Source: Halosolutus gelatinilyticus (GTDB lineage Archaea > Halobacteriota > Halobacteria > Halobacteriales > Natrialbaceae). From it: a DNA stretch of 64,000 nucleotides. Below the pieces are notes generated by a model. It was given only the letters and a program-made list of their open reading frames with translations. It had not been told where the DNA came from and searched no databases. The stretch is from assembly GCF_023028105.1 (NCBI RefSeq), contig NZ_CP095491.1:2294001-2358000 (forward strand), written 5' to 3'. Both the position numbers and the translations under genes were made by a program. This document shows positions 1 to 9,382 of the stretch, piece by piece. Position 1 is the first letter of the stretch; every line of letters begins with the position of its first letter.

Positions 1-1112
1 CCGAGCGCGTAGGCGACGTCCCCGGCCTCGAGCGCCGCCTCGGACGGCGGCAGGGCGATCGGACTCCCGTCGCGGTCGATCGCGAGCACCAGAACGGGCA
101 GCGAACCGACGGAAACGCCGACGAGCGGGCCGTCGGGGTCGATCGCGAGCGTCGTCACCGTTTCGTCGGCGGCTCGGAGCAGGGAGACGAGTTCGCGCTC
201 GGCGCCCGGATTCTTGGGCAGCGTCACCAGCCGGTGCTCGGACTCGGATTCGAGCGCCGGCGCGTCATCGGCGTCGACGGCGACGGTGACGACGTCGTCG
301 GCGTTCCCGCGGAGTTCGCCGCTGGCGACGCGTTTGAGGGGGACTTCGTCCTCGTCCCCGTCACGGCGCCAGATCCGGACGGCGTCGCCCGGACTCGCGT
401 CGGCCGCCGGATCGCCGCGAAGCGCGACGGCGACCGTGCCGGGCGCCAGCGTGGGACCGATCCCCGCCAACCGGCTGCCGACCGCGAGGTACTCGATCGC
501 GCGGTTCTCGCCGAATTCGACGTCGACGTGCCCGATTCCGTAGTCGCGCTTGAGGCGATCGACCAGCCGATCGCGTACGGCCTCGTCGGCGAGCCGTCGC
601 GGGAGGAGGAGCGTCTCGCCCGCGAGTTCGGCTTTCGTCTCCGGATCGACCGGATCGTACCCCTCGATGTCCTCGATCTCCTCGGGGAGATCGACGGTGA
701 CGACCCGGCCCGCCGATCGGACGAGTTGCGTCACGTCGTCGATCGTCCTCGGGGCGGCGACCGCGAACACGTCCGTCGCGAGGTGATCGCCGAGGCGCCG
801 GCCGGCGTCAGCGGCGACGGCGCTCGCGACGAACGTGGCGACCGTGTAGACCGCCGTTTCGGGATCGGTCAACTCCGAGTTTCCGATGAGCGCGTCCTGG
901 AGCGCGCTCTTGGTGTTCAGCCAGATCGCGACCATCGAGATGCCCAGAAGGATCCCGACGCCGTCCGGCAGTTCGTCGGCGCTGTACCAGCGGAAAACGA
1001 CCGCCGCGATCGCCGCCGTGCCGGCCGATAGCGCGCAGAACCCGAGAATGCGGACGAGCGCGTCGAGGAGTGTCTCGCCGCCGACCGTCTGCGCGACGAT
1101 CGGCTCGATCAC
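1..1112 (-). CDS. TrkA-C-type membrane protein, 3' end cut by window
   Basis: Reading frame open from a GTG at 1112 to the window edge, so the C-terminus is missing. The N-terminus has three hydrophobic segments (roughly residues 13-36, 45-60 and 85-105), followed by a long soluble region with repeated beta-rich stretches like TrkA C-terminal (RCK-C) ligand domains. An in-frame TGA lies two codons upstream of the GTG, which fixes the start. It follows 1171-2427 in the same orientation and has the same design (membrane N-terminus plus TrkA-C-like regions), so the two probably act together. A role in ion transport control is inferred from the domain only; the ligand and partner cannot be seen. 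Confidence 0.7.
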   Translation of the reverse strand, partial: MIEPIVAQTVGGETLLDALVRILGFCALSAGTAAIAAVVFRWYSADELPDGVGILLGISMVAIWLNTKSALQDALIGNSELTDPETAVYTVATFVASAVAADAGRRLGDHLATDVFAVAAPRTIDDVTQLVRSAGRVVTVDLPEEIEDIEGYDPVDPETKAELAGETLLLPRRLADEAVRDRLVDRLKRDYGIGHVDVEFGENRAIEYLAVGSRLAGIGPTLAPGTVAVALRGDPAADASPGDAVRIWRRDGDEDEVPLKRVASGELRGNADDVVTVAVDADDAPALESESEHRLVTLPKNPGAERELVSLLRAADETVTTLAIDPDGPLVGVSVGSLPVLVLAIDRDGSPIALPPSEAALEAGDVAYAL

Positions 1113-1170
1113 GCGCGCTCACCCCCGGCCGGGCGGTCGAGGCGGAATCCGGGCCGGCCGGCGATCAGCG

Positions 1171-2427
1171 TCATCCGGCGATCGCCTCCGCGAACTCGTC
1201 CGCGGTCCGCTCCGGCCCAGCGACGAAGACCTCGTCGTCGGGCGCGAGCGGGCGCTCGATTCCGGGGCCGAACACCCAGCCGTGTCGACGACCGCCGGTT
1301 TCGCTCCCCTGCCGTCGAACCGCGAGCACGGTCACGTCGGCGGATGGGATCGTCGTCTCGATCCCGTCGGCCGATCCCACGGTGACGCGACGAACGACGC
1401 AGCCGGTTCGTTTGACCAGGGCAAACGCTTCGAACTCGCGATTCGTCCCCCTCGATTTCACCACGAGGTGGGGCGTCGTCGCTTCCAGCAGCGGTTTGAC
1501 CTCTCGACGGGCGACGGCGAGGGTGACGCGGCCGATCCCGCCGGCGCTTGAGCCGCTCGATCCGGCGACCGGGTTCGTCTTCGGATCGTCCTCGCCGCCG
1601 TCGGTGGCGGCCGTCCCCGTCGGGTCGATCGTTTCGGCGAGGGCGTCGTCGCGCTCTTCGTCCAATTCGGTTCGAACGCTGACGACCGTTCCCTCGATCG
1701 ACCCCGAGTCGGTCCGGACGGTCACCTCGTCGCCGCGGGCCAGCCCCGTCGGCACCAGCGTCGCGATCGAGACCGCGCGTCGGCCGGCGGCGATCCGCCT
1801 CGAGAGGCCGCCCGACGGCGGCGCGGCGGCGATCGTCGCCCGCGCCCGTTCGTCGATCGAGACCTCGACGTCCGCGAGGTCGTGGTCCGTGCGAAGTCGT
1901 TCCTCGAGGCGCACCTCGAGTTCGGAGAGCGGAAGGTCGGCCGGAAGCCTCCACGAGCCGGTCCTGAGCGCCGTCCGAAGGTCCGGAGAGAGCGGCGGAT
2001 ACCCCTCCATGTCGCGGATCTCGCCGGTCGGGCGGACCGTCACCTGCCCGACGCTGCCGACGAGTTCGACCACGTCGGCGGAGAGCGTCCGCTGGCGAAG
2101 GGAGGTCAGCGAGAGCCGTCGCGGAAGTTCGGCGCCGAGTTTGTCGCCCTGATTGTGCGCATAGAGCGCGAGCATCAGGACGACTAGTACCGCGACCAGC
2201 AACCGCGGCGACTGGGCAATGCTCGGTTCGACGAGGCCGAGCAATCCGCCCTGGACGCTGGCGATCGATAGCGCGAGAACGACCACGCCGAACCCGGGCA
2301 GCGTGACGCCGGTGAAGTAGCGGACGAGAAAGCCGAGCGAGCCGGCGACCAGCGCCGGCACGATTCCGGTCAGCAGTCCGAGATAGAGACCGAGCAATAT
2401 CTCGACGGGAAGCGCCGGAAGTTCCAT
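1171..2427 (-). CDS. TrkA C-terminal domain membrane protein
   Basis: 418 aa. Three hydrophobic segments occupy about the first 90 residues, then a charged region and TrkA-C (RCK-C)-like beta-rich domains, one near residues 120-260 and another at about 310-415, separated by a Gly/Ser/Asp-rich linker. TrkA-C domains bind small ligands and gate potassium or other ion transport; here there is no TrkA-N nucleotide-binding domain and no recognisable pore, so this is more likely a regulatory membrane subunit. The stop overlaps by ATGA a 21-codon reading frame that leads into the next gene. The start ATG lies just upstream of the first membrane helix. Substrate is unknown. Confidence 0.7.
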   Translation of the reverse strand: MELPALPVEILLGLYLGLLTGIVPALVAGSLGFLVRYFTGVTLPGFGVVVLALSIASVQGGLLGLVEPSIAQSPRLLVAVLVVLMLALYAHNQGDKLGAELPRRLSLTSLRQRTLSADVVELVGSVGQVTVRPTGEIRDMEGYPPLSPDLRTALRTGSWRLPADLPLSELEVRLEERLRTDHDLADVEVSIDERARATIAAAPPSGGLSRRIAAGRRAVSIATLVPTGLARGDEVTVRTDSGSIEGTVVSVRTELDEERDDALAETIDPTGTAATDGGEDDPKTNPVAGSSGSSAGGIGRVTLAVARREVKPLLEATTPHLVVKSRGTNREFEAFALVKRTGCVVRRVTVGSADGIETTIPSADVTVLAVRRQGSETGGRRHGWVFGPGIERPLAPDDEVFVAGPERTADEFAEAIAG

Positions 2428-2558
2428 TATCGGAGAGTGGAACGGGATTGTTAAACCAGTACCGCCGCCTCAGCGGCCGATCGTCCTCCCCGACGGTCGG
2501 CCGAGTACCGGCAGTAGCGCCGCCGAAAGCTATGCGCGCTCGGCCCGTAGTCTCGCGC

Positions 2559-2786
2559 ATGCGGATCTCCATCCAGTACTACGATCTGGTGTTGCTCGGC
2601 ATCCTGTTCAGTCTGGTCCTCGGTGCCGTCCTCGGCTACGTCACGTCGTTCTCGACGGCGCTCACCGTACCCGTCGTCTCCGTTCTCGGGATCGCGCTCA
2701 TCTATCACGCGATCTTCCGTGGCGGCCCGGTGAATACGGCCGAAGACCTCGCCGAAGAGGTTCAGGAGATCGAACTGCTCGAATGA
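2559..2786 (+). CDS. small two-helix membrane protein
   Basis: 75 aa from the ATG at 2559 (MRISIQYYD). Longer in-frame starts exist upstream, but they add Arg/Pro-rich residues without protein character, so the short form is preferred. Two hydrophobic helices (about residues 10-30 and 35-55) are followed by an acidic tail (AEDLAEEVQEIELLE). Divergent from the TrkA-C gene and upstream of the phosphate permease in the same orientation with a 132-bp gap. No function can be assigned; the position suggests a membrane accessory of the neighbouring transport genes. Confidence 0.6.
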   Translation: MRISIQYYDLVLLGILFSLVLGAVLGYVTSFSTALTVPVVSVLGIALIYHAIFRGGPVNTAEDLAEEVQEIELLE

Positions 2787-2918
2787 CGGAACGCCGACAA
2801 TTCGAACGCCGAGGACGACCAGAGCGGACGAGACCGCTCGGAGAGAGGTACGAAACGCAGACAGCCATCCGTCTCTGAACAAAGAATTATCACTCGATCT
2901 GTCTACTAGTGTGTCAGC

Positions 2919-4100
2919 ATGGTCTCTGCGATCCTTGTTCTCGGCGTTCTCGTGGCGATCTTCGTCGGCGTCAACATCGGCGGCTCGTCGACGGGAATCG
3001 CGTGGGGGCCGGCGGTCGGCGCGGGCGCGATCGGCAAGACGGCGGCCGCCGTCCTGATGACGGTGTTCGTCTTTCTCGGCGGCTGGACGGTCGGTCGTAA
3101 CGTCATCGCGACAATGGGAGAGGATATCGTCCCGCCCGAGATCTTCACGCTACCGGTCGCGGTCGTCGTCCTGTTTTTCATCGGTCTGGGGATGCTCGTC
3201 GCGAACGTCTTCGGCGTCCCCGTCCCGACCTCAATGACCGCCGTCGGCGCGATCGCCGGTCTCGGCGTCGCGACCGACTCGCTAGACTGGGTGACGATGG
3301 GGCGGATCGTCTCCTGGTGGGTCGTCACGCCGATCATCGCGTTCTGGATCGGTGGCGTCGTCGGCCGCTACGTCTACCCCCACCTCGATCGCTATTTCCG
3401 AATCGAGCAGTCCGAGGGACCGCTGCTCGTGTTCGATCGCTCGGGCGCGATCCCGAGGCCGGCGCGGGGACCCGGCACGACGCGTCAGGAGTTTCTCACG
3501 ACGATCCTGATCGTCGTCATCGCGTGTTACATGGCCTACGGCGCCGGCGCGAGCAACGTCGCGAACGCGGTCGCGCCGCTGGTCGGCAGCGGGGCGCTGG
3601 CGATCGGCGGCTACGAGGGGGCCGACGTCGGTATCGTCGTCGGCGCGGTGGCGATCAGCATCGGCGGCTTCACGATCGCCCGGCGGACGATGGAGGCCGT
3701 CGGGAACGACCTCACCGAACTGCCGCTGCTCGCTGCGCTGATCGTCGCCGTCACCGCGGCGTCGATCACCACCTTCCTCTCCGCCATCGGCATCCCGATC
3801 AGCCTCGTGATGGCGACGGTGATGACGATCGTCGGCCTCGGCTGGGGCCGTGCGAGCCGAACCGCGAGTATCATCGGGCTGGCCCGCGGCGAGGAGGAAC
3901 TCGAACTGTCGATGAACGTCCTCACCGAAGAGCCGTCGGAGGAGGTGCCGAAGATCGGCGAGGAGGAGCCGGAAGACGTGCTGGACGCCAACGACCTCGT
4001 CCGCCCGGACGCGGTCGCCCGGTTCGTCGCGTTCTGGATCATCGGTCCATCCGCCTCCGCTGGCCTCTCGTTCGCGTTTTTCTTCCTCGTGCCCGTCTGA
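2919..4100 (+). CDS. inorganic phosphate transporter, PiT family
   Basis: 393 aa, largely hydrophobic with about ten helices in two inverted halves, as in the PiT family of cation-coupled phosphate permeases. The second-half signature is present as GASNVANAVAP, close to the canonical GANDVANA. The first-half signature is diverged to an N-I-G-G-S-S-T-G motif near residue 20, which is common in haloarchaeal members. A soluble acidic loop (residues 325-355) precedes the last helix. A TrkA-C protein pair lies upstream, a combination that may link phosphate uptake to a ligand-sensing membrane protein. Sulphate or another oxyanion as substrate cannot be excluded. Confidence 0.8.
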   Translation: MVSAILVLGVLVAIFVGVNIGGSSTGIAWGPAVGAGAIGKTAAAVLMTVFVFLGGWTVGRNVIATMGEDIVPPEIFTLPVAVVVLFFIGLGMLVANVFGVPVPTSMTAVGAIAGLGVATDSLDWVTMGRIVSWWVVTPIIAFWIGGVVGRYVYPHLDRYFRIEQSEGPLLVFDRSGAIPRPARGPGTTRQEFLTTILIVVIACYMAYGAGASNVANAVAPLVGSGALAIGGYEGADVGIVVGAVAISIGGFTIARRTMEAVGNDLTELPLLAALIVAVTAASITTFLSAIGIPISLVMATVMTIVGLGWGRASRTASIIGLARGEEELELSMNVLTEEPSEEVPKIGEEEPEDVLDANDLVRPDAVARFVAFWIIGPSASAGLSFAFFFLVPV

Positions 4101-4238
4101 TCCGCCGCCGTAGGGGCGGTGGCGACCGGCGACGACCGATCCCGCGGACGCGATCTCGCGATCGACCGAGCGTCACGCCTCCCGCTCGATCCCGTCGCTA
4201 CCCTCGATCGATCTCTGTTACTCTCACCGATCTCTTCG

Positions 4239-5282
4239 TTACTCCCACTCGATCTCCTCCCCGCGACTCGACTCCCGAAGGATGAACGGCCCGATCGCCA
4301 GCGTCCGCTTCGCTATGGTCGCGATCCGCAGGATGAACGCGACGAGCAGGAGGAACGGCGTGACGGCGATCGTCGACGTCGCGACGACGATCCAGACGAT
4401 CGCGTCGATACCCAGCACCGTCCCCGTGACGGCGGTGGCGTCGAAAAAGAGGAGCATCGACATCGTGACCACGAGCGCGGGCACCGCGACGTACATCATC
4501 GCCCGCGAGAGGTTGATCAGCTCCCACTGGAAGTACAGCGTCTTGAAGTGTTCGCGGGCGAGGCCGAACAGCTTCAGCGATTCGAGGAGGTCGTCGTAGG
4601 CTTCGCGGGCCTCGTCCGTGAAGGCATCGGCGTGGGCGTTCTCGATCCGATGGGCGCGGAAGATCTTCCAAGAGTAGTTGTAGTCCAGTGCGGATTTGAC
4701 GACGTCGTAGGTGCCGAACTGCGCGTCGTCTAAGTCCTCGCGGATCGAGTCGGCGTGGGTCGTGAGGTTGTCGACGAAGTCGTCGACGCGGTCCCGGAGT
4801 TCGGCGTCCTGACTGTCCGAGACGGCCGCGCGAAAGTCGGCGGCTCGCTCCGCGGAGGCGGCCACGATCGCCTGCGCGAACGACGCGGGTTCGGGCGGGC
4901 TAATCGGCGCGTCGATCGATCGCTCGACGTCCTCGCGAAACTCGAGGGCGCCGTCGAGGCGCTTGCGCTGGTCTTCGACGGCGCCCAACTCCTGGCTCAG
5001 GACGAGGGAGTTGATCGTCACGACGAGCGTGACGCCGGTGATCAAGGCCGTGACGAGCGCCTGGAACAGGGTTTCGACGGGGTCCGTCTGCCCCATCAAC
5101 CCCCGCAGCGAGACCGGACTGATGGCGCTGACGACGAGTAGGCCGACGAAGACGAACAGCATGAAGACGAGGGTGACGACCCAGCGGTTCGCGTTGAGCA
5201 GGAGCCACAGCTTCCAGGCCGGGTCCGTGCTGCGCTCGGCCATCGTGTCGCCGGGCTGGGAGCCGTCGCCGTTGGCGCTCAT
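4239..5282 (-). CDS. four-helix membrane protein, paralogue 1 of 4
   Basis: 347 aa. Helices at about residues 30-55 and 75-100, a long charged cytoplasmic-type middle (residues 105-255), then helices at about 260-285 and 295-325. Diagnostic shared motifs are LVLSQELGAV after helix 2, SPPEPASF in the middle, AREHFKTLYFQWELINLSRA before helix 3, and AKRTLAIGPFILRE at the end. Three further copies follow within 3.4 kb. I do not recognise a named family; the layout of two N- and two C-terminal helices around a long helical middle recalls bestrophin-like channel proteins, but this is only a resemblance of layout. Confidence 0.85.
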   Translation of the reverse strand: MSANGDGSQPGDTMAERSTDPAWKLWLLLNANRWVVTLVFMLFVFVGLLVVSAISPVSLRGLMGQTDPVETLFQALVTALITGVTLVVTINSLVLSQELGAVEDQRKRLDGALEFREDVERSIDAPISPPEPASFAQAIVAASAERAADFRAAVSDSQDAELRDRVDDFVDNLTTHADSIREDLDDAQFGTYDVVKSALDYNYSWKIFRAHRIENAHADAFTDEAREAYDDLLESLKLFGLAREHFKTLYFQWELINLSRAMMYVAVPALVVTMSMLLFFDATAVTGTVLGIDAIVWIVVATSTIAVTPFLLLVAFILRIATIAKRTLAIGPFILRESSRGEEIEWE

Positions 5283-5351
5283 TGATAGGATCCGAGGATA
5301 CCACGGTCCGTTTGAAATATGTACGGTCGGATCGCACCGCGGAAAACGGCC

Positions 5352-6377
5352 TCATCCGAGATCCTCGTCACGCTCGGACTCCCGGAGAATGAACGGTCCC
5401 ATCGCCAGCGTTCGCTTCGCGACGGTCGCGATCCGGAGGATGTAGACGATGAAGATGACGAACGGCGAGATGCCGACGACGAAGCCCGCGCTGGTGAGCC
5501 ATACCAGGTTGTCTACCCCCAGCGTCGTCCCGGGAAGCGTCGACTGGTTCACGTACATGAGCATGATCCCGATCACCGTCAGCGCGGGCACCGCGATGTA
5601 CAGCAGCGCCCGCGAGAGGTTGATCAGCTCCCACTGGAAGTACAGCGTCTTGAAGTGCTCGCGGGCCGGCCCGAAGAGCTGTAACGTGGTGATAACGTGA
5701 TCGATTTTCTCGTCCGCCTCGTCCGACAGCGCGTCGCCGTGGTCGGCGCGAATCTTGCGGGCGTCGTAGATCTTCCGCGAGTAGTTGAAGTTGAGCGCGT
5801 TCCAGATCACCTCGAACGTGCCGAACTGAGCGTCTTCGAGGTCGTCCTTGACGCTCCGGGCGTTGCCGACAGCGTCGTCGACGTAATCGTCGATTTTCGT
5901 CCGCAACTCCTCGTCGCGTTCGTCTTTCATGACGTCTTCGAGTTCCCTCGCCCGTTCCTCGACGCCGTCGACGAGTTCGTACAGGAACGCCGCGGGTTCG
6001 GGCGGGCTCGCGTCCTCCTCGATCGTATCCTCAACGTCCTGGCGGAACTCCATCGCCTCGCTCATGCGCTCGCGTTGCTGGCCGACCGCGCCGAGTTCCT
6101 GGCTCAGCACCAACTGATTGATCGTGACGACGATCGACGTCCCGGTGATGATCGCGCCGATGAACGCCGAGAAGATCCAGAAGGTGCCGTTGTGGTTCGC
6201 GATGACGGCTCGTAGGGGAGCGAGCCCCGCCTGACTGAGGGCGACGAGGACGACGAACACGGTCGCCAGGATCGCGCCGGTGAGCACCCAGCGGTTCAGT
6301 TGGAGAAGAACGTACAACCGCGGTCCGCCCAGCCTGTCCTCGCCGCTCCCGTTCGTCTCGGAATCCGAACTCCCCAT
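5352..6377 (-). CDS. four-helix membrane protein, paralogue 2 of 4
   Basis: 341 aa from ATG at 6377 (MGSSDSET); the frame stays open far upstream but only as a shadow of the opposite-strand paralogue. Same architecture and motifs as its neighbours: LVLSQELGAVGQQRERM after helix 2, SPPEPAAF, QFGTFEVIWNALNFNYS in the middle, AREHFKTLYFQWELINLSRA before helix 3, and a terminal AKRTLAMGPFILRESER. It follows paralogue 1 in the same orientation with a 69-bp gap and is divergent from paralogue 3. Function unknown; conservation is strongest on the middle-to-helix-3 junction, so that surface probably matters. Confidence 0.85.
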   Translation of the reverse strand: MGSSDSETNGSGEDRLGGPRLYVLLQLNRWVLTGAILATVFVVLVALSQAGLAPLRAVIANHNGTFWIFSAFIGAIITGTSIVVTINQLVLSQELGAVGQQRERMSEAMEFRQDVEDTIEEDASPPEPAAFLYELVDGVEERARELEDVMKDERDEELRTKIDDYVDDAVGNARSVKDDLEDAQFGTFEVIWNALNFNYSRKIYDARKIRADHGDALSDEADEKIDHVITTLQLFGPAREHFKTLYFQWELINLSRALLYIAVPALTVIGIMLMYVNQSTLPGTTLGVDNLVWLTSAGFVVGISPFVIFIVYILRIATVAKRTLAMGPFILRESERDEDLG

Positions 6378-6527
6378 GTAGCGTGGCAGACGAACGATAC
6401 CGACGGGTAAAAGACATCGGCCGGGAGTCGACGGCTCAGTACGCCCGAATTCGTCCGGTGAATCCGGATTGGTAACGTGCAAACGACGGCAACACTTGTA
6501 CGATCGGCGCTGGTGTGTTCCGTCTGT

Positions 6528-7568
6528 ATGAGCGAGTCCGGTCGGGGCGACGAGACGGCGAACACGATGCAAGACCGCGTTCGCGGCGGCAAACCGGTCG
6601 TGTGGTTTCTGGTCGGCGGCAACCGCGCGGTCGTCGCGGCGATCCTGCTCGCGGTTGCCTACGTCGTGCTCGTTCTGCTCGGCAGCTTCGGCCCCGGATC
6701 GATCGGGAAGCTGTTCGGCCCCGATCCGATCTTCGCGCTCTTCACCCCCCTCATCATCGGGATCGTGATGGGCGTCAGCCTCGTGCTGACGTTCAACCAA
6801 CTCGTGCTCTCTCGGGAACTCGGCCCGCTCGGCGAGCAGCGGGAGAACATGGCCGACTCGATGCAGTTCCGCGAGGACGTCGAGGACGCGATCGATCGGG
6901 AGATGAGCCCGCCCGAGCCGTCGATCTTTCTCCGGGGGCTCGTCGAGGCGACCGGCGAGAAGGGGCGGGAACTGCTCGCGAGTCTCGAGGCGGAGACCGA
7001 CGAAGACGCTCGCGACGACGTCGCCGACTACGCCGAGAGCGTCGTCTCCGACGCCGATCGCGTCGCCGAGGACCTGAAGGGCGAACAGTTCGGCCGCTTC
7101 GACGTCGTCCAGGCGGCCCTCGAGTACAACTACTCCTGGAAGATCTACACCGGGCGCCGCGTCCGGACCCGCCACGCCGACGTCTTGTCGGACGAGACGC
7201 GCGAGACGCTCGACGACCTGATCGAGATCCTTGGGTTCTTCGGGCCGGCCCGCGAGCACTTCAAGACGCTGTACTTCCGGTGGGAGATCATCAACATCTC
7301 GCGAGCGCTCATCTACATCTCTCTGCCCGCGCTGGCGGTCGCCGCGTACATGATCCTCATCTTCGAAACGGGCGATGTCGCCGGGTCGATCGCCGGTATC
7401 GACACCGGATTGCTTGCCGTCGGCGCCGGCTTCGCCGTCGGCATCACGCCGTTCGCGATCTTCCTCTCGTACATCCTTCGGATCGTCACCGTCGCGAAGT
7501 GGACGCTGGCGATCGGCCCGTTCATCCTTCGAGAGACCGATCGGGGCTCGGACATCGAGTGGGAGTAG
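6528..7568 (+). CDS. four-helix membrane protein, paralogue 3 of 4
   Basis: 346 aa from ATG at 6528 (MSESGRGDE), chosen because the extra 17 upstream residues have no counterpart in the paralogues. Shares the helix layout and the motifs LVLSRELGPLGEQRENM, SPPEPSIF, QFGRFDVVQAALEYNYSWK, AREHFKTLYFRWEIINISRA and AKWTLAIGPFILRE. It is the only plus-strand copy, divergent from paralogue 2 (150-bp spacer with promoters for both) and convergent with paralogue 4 (19-bp gap). Function unknown. Inversion of one copy within a tandem array suggests either rearrangement after duplication or separate regulation. Confidence 0.85.
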   Translation: MSESGRGDETANTMQDRVRGGKPVVWFLVGGNRAVVAAILLAVAYVVLVLLGSFGPGSIGKLFGPDPIFALFTPLIIGIVMGVSLVLTFNQLVLSRELGPLGEQRENMADSMQFREDVEDAIDREMSPPEPSIFLRGLVEATGEKGRELLASLEAETDEDARDDVADYAESVVSDADRVAEDLKGEQFGRFDVVQAALEYNYSWKIYTGRRVRTRHADVLSDETRETLDDLIEILGFFGPAREHFKTLYFRWEIINISRALIYISLPALAVAAYMILIFETGDVAGSIAGIDTGLLAVGAGFAVGITPFAIFLSYILRIVTVAKWTLAIGPFILRETDRGSDIEWE

Positions 7569-7587
7569 CGCCAGCGGCGGCGAGCCC

Positions 7588-8637
7588 CTAGCGCTGCTCG
7601 CCGTAGGTCACGTCGAACGGCCCTTCGTCGGGATCCTTCTGGGGGATCATCGGCCCGATCGAAGCCGTTCGTCGAGTGACGGTCGCGGTCCGGAGGATGT
7701 AGGACGCGAGGAGCGTAAGCGGGAGGAGTACGACGACGGTGAGCGCGCTGACGACGTAGGGGAGGACGGTGGCGCTGACGCTCGGCCCGGTGAACTCGGC
7801 GTACAGCAGCCCGATGACGATCGCGGACAGGATCGACGGCACGCCGAAGTAGATCGTCAACTGTGAGAACCGGGTGAGCTCCCGCTGCAGGTACGTGGTT
7901 TTGAACTGCTCGCGGGCCACGTTGAACAGCTTCAGCGAATCGGTCAGCTCGTCGAGTCGGTCGATCGCGACCGGCGACAGCGAGTCGGCGTACTCGCCGC
8001 GGAGGTGCGTAGCGGCGTACAGGTGCCAGGCTTCGTCGTAGTTGATCGCCGCCGAGACGGCCGTGAACGACCCGTATTCCGCCCGCTCGAGCATTTCGGC
8101 GACGCGCTCGGTTCGCCGCCGTACGTCGTTCGTGTATCGGGTGATCTCTTCGCGAACGTCTCGATCGTGATCCGCGACGGCGGCGTCGAGCTTCTCGGCG
8201 TCGTCTCGAATCGATTCGACGATCAACTCGAGCGCTCGCGTGGGCGTGGCCGGGGTCGCGGAAACGGCCGCATTGTCCGCTATATCGCGACGAAACTCCA
8301 TGACGCCGTCGAGTCGGTCGCGGGCTTTCCCGGCCGCGCTGAACTCCTGGGAGAGGATGAGTTGATTGACCGAGACGACCAGCGTAACCAGGGAGAACGT
8401 CCCCGCGATCATGCCGCTGGCCACCCGCGTCACGGAGTTCGGATTCGCAAACGAGATGATCCCGACCTCGTGGAGCAAGACCAGGAGGACGAAGACGGCG
8501 ACCGAGAGGAGGGCCGCGACCCTCGTGCGGCTTCCTTCGACGACGAACCACTCGCGAGCCCCCGCCAGCCCCCCCGATCGCGATCCGATATCGGGTCCGA
8601 AGGACTCGAGCGTCTCGTCGGTCTCGGACGGCCCCAT
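7588..8637 (-). CDS. four-helix membrane protein, paralogue 4 of 4 (most diverged)
   Basis: 349 aa from ATG at 8637 (MGPSETDE), matching paralogue 2's N-terminus; an ATG five codons upstream (8652) is the alternative. Same layout, but motifs are weaker: LILSQEFSAAGKARDRL, YGSFTAVSAAINYDEAW, VAREQFKTTYLQRELTRFSQ and RRTASIGPMIPQKD. The SPPEP motif is replaced by a TPATP stretch, and the residues that are strictly kept (REQFKT.Y....L....) mark the likely core of the family. Convergent with paralogue 3. Function unknown; divergence suggests a distinct role or relaxed constraint. Confidence 0.8.
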   Translation of the reverse strand: MGPSETDETLESFGPDIGSRSGGLAGAREWFVVEGSRTRVAALLSVAVFVLLVLLHEVGIISFANPNSVTRVASGMIAGTFSLVTLVVSVNQLILSQEFSAAGKARDRLDGVMEFRRDIADNAAVSATPATPTRALELIVESIRDDAEKLDAAVADHDRDVREEITRYTNDVRRRTERVAEMLERAEYGSFTAVSAAINYDEAWHLYAATHLRGEYADSLSPVAIDRLDELTDSLKLFNVAREQFKTTYLQRELTRFSQLTIYFGVPSILSAIVIGLLYAEFTGPSVSATVLPYVVSALTVVVLLPLTLLASYILRTATVTRRTASIGPMIPQKDPDEGPFDVTYGEQR

Positions 8638-8833
8638 GGCGATACGTTCCACGGACCCGCCAATAAGCGCCGGCGTTGCACACTCGCTTCACGTTGGCGG
8701 TACGGACGCCGGCGACGTAGCACCGTTTCGGCGCGCGCAATCGCCGTCTTCAGGGCCTACACTGAAATGCGTCCGCGGTGTCGGTCCGGTACATGCAGCG
8801 TGACGGAACCCACTCGCGACGGCCGACCCGACG

Positions 8834-9340
8834 ATGACTCGACCGGAGCGGACGAGCCGCCGGCGGGTGCTCGCGTCGGTCGGAGCGGGCATCGCGGCGG
8901 TCGCCGGCTGTCTCGACGACGGCGGGTTCGGCGGCGAACCGACCTACGAGGACGGCTCCGTCGGCGAGGTAAACGCCAGCAACGCCACCAACCGATCGGA
9001 GACCGAGATGGCCGCTGCGGAGGCGGTCGCCCAGCGGGAGCCGAACACGTCCGTGACGCCGCTCGACCCCCTCTCGCTGGTCGACCACCGCTTCGTCGTC
9101 GAGGACGGCTATCTCGGTTCGACGGTCCAGGGAACCGTCGAGAACACGGGGAGCGATCGGATCGAGATCGTCGAAGTCCGCGTCCGCGTCTACGACGAGA
9201 CCGGCTCCCAACTCGGTCGGTACCTCGCCAGTACCGGCGATCTCGACGGCGGATCGTCGTGGGCGTTTCAGGTCGTCGTTCTCAAACCGCCGGGGGACAT
9301 CGCCGACTACGACATCGCGGTACTCGGAACGCCGACGTGA
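8834..9340 (+). CDS. Tat lipoprotein with FxLYD-type beta domain
   Basis: 168 aa. The N-terminus has a twin-arginine run (RRRVLASVG) and a lipobox ending at Cys26 (AVAGC), as in haloarchaeal Tat-exported lipoproteins. The mature region is Asn/Thr/acidic rich, then from about residue 75 forms an Ig-like beta domain with the pattern STVQGTVENTGSDRIEIVEV, typical of FxLYD-type accessory domains. It should sit on the outer face of the membrane, anchored by lipid. No catalytic motif is visible; a structural or binding role is inferred. Transcribed alone, divergent from paralogue 4 and convergent with the methyltransferase. Confidence 0.8.
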   Translation: MTRPERTSRRRVLASVGAGIAAVAGCLDDGGFGGEPTYEDGSVGEVNASNATNRSETEMAAAEAVAQREPNTSVTPLDPLSLVDHRFVVEDGYLGSTVQGTVENTGSDRIEIVEVRVRVYDETGSQLGRYLASTGDLDGGSSWAFQVVVLKPPGDIADYDIAVLGTPT

Positions 9341-9382
9341 CGGACGGGGTCGCGAACCGCGTGGCGTCGACGCCCGGGCGAC

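Noticed and set aside
5352-7259. 635-residue minus-strand reading frame
   Set aside because: Only the part from 6377 is protein-like; the rest is the shadow of the plus-strand paralogue.
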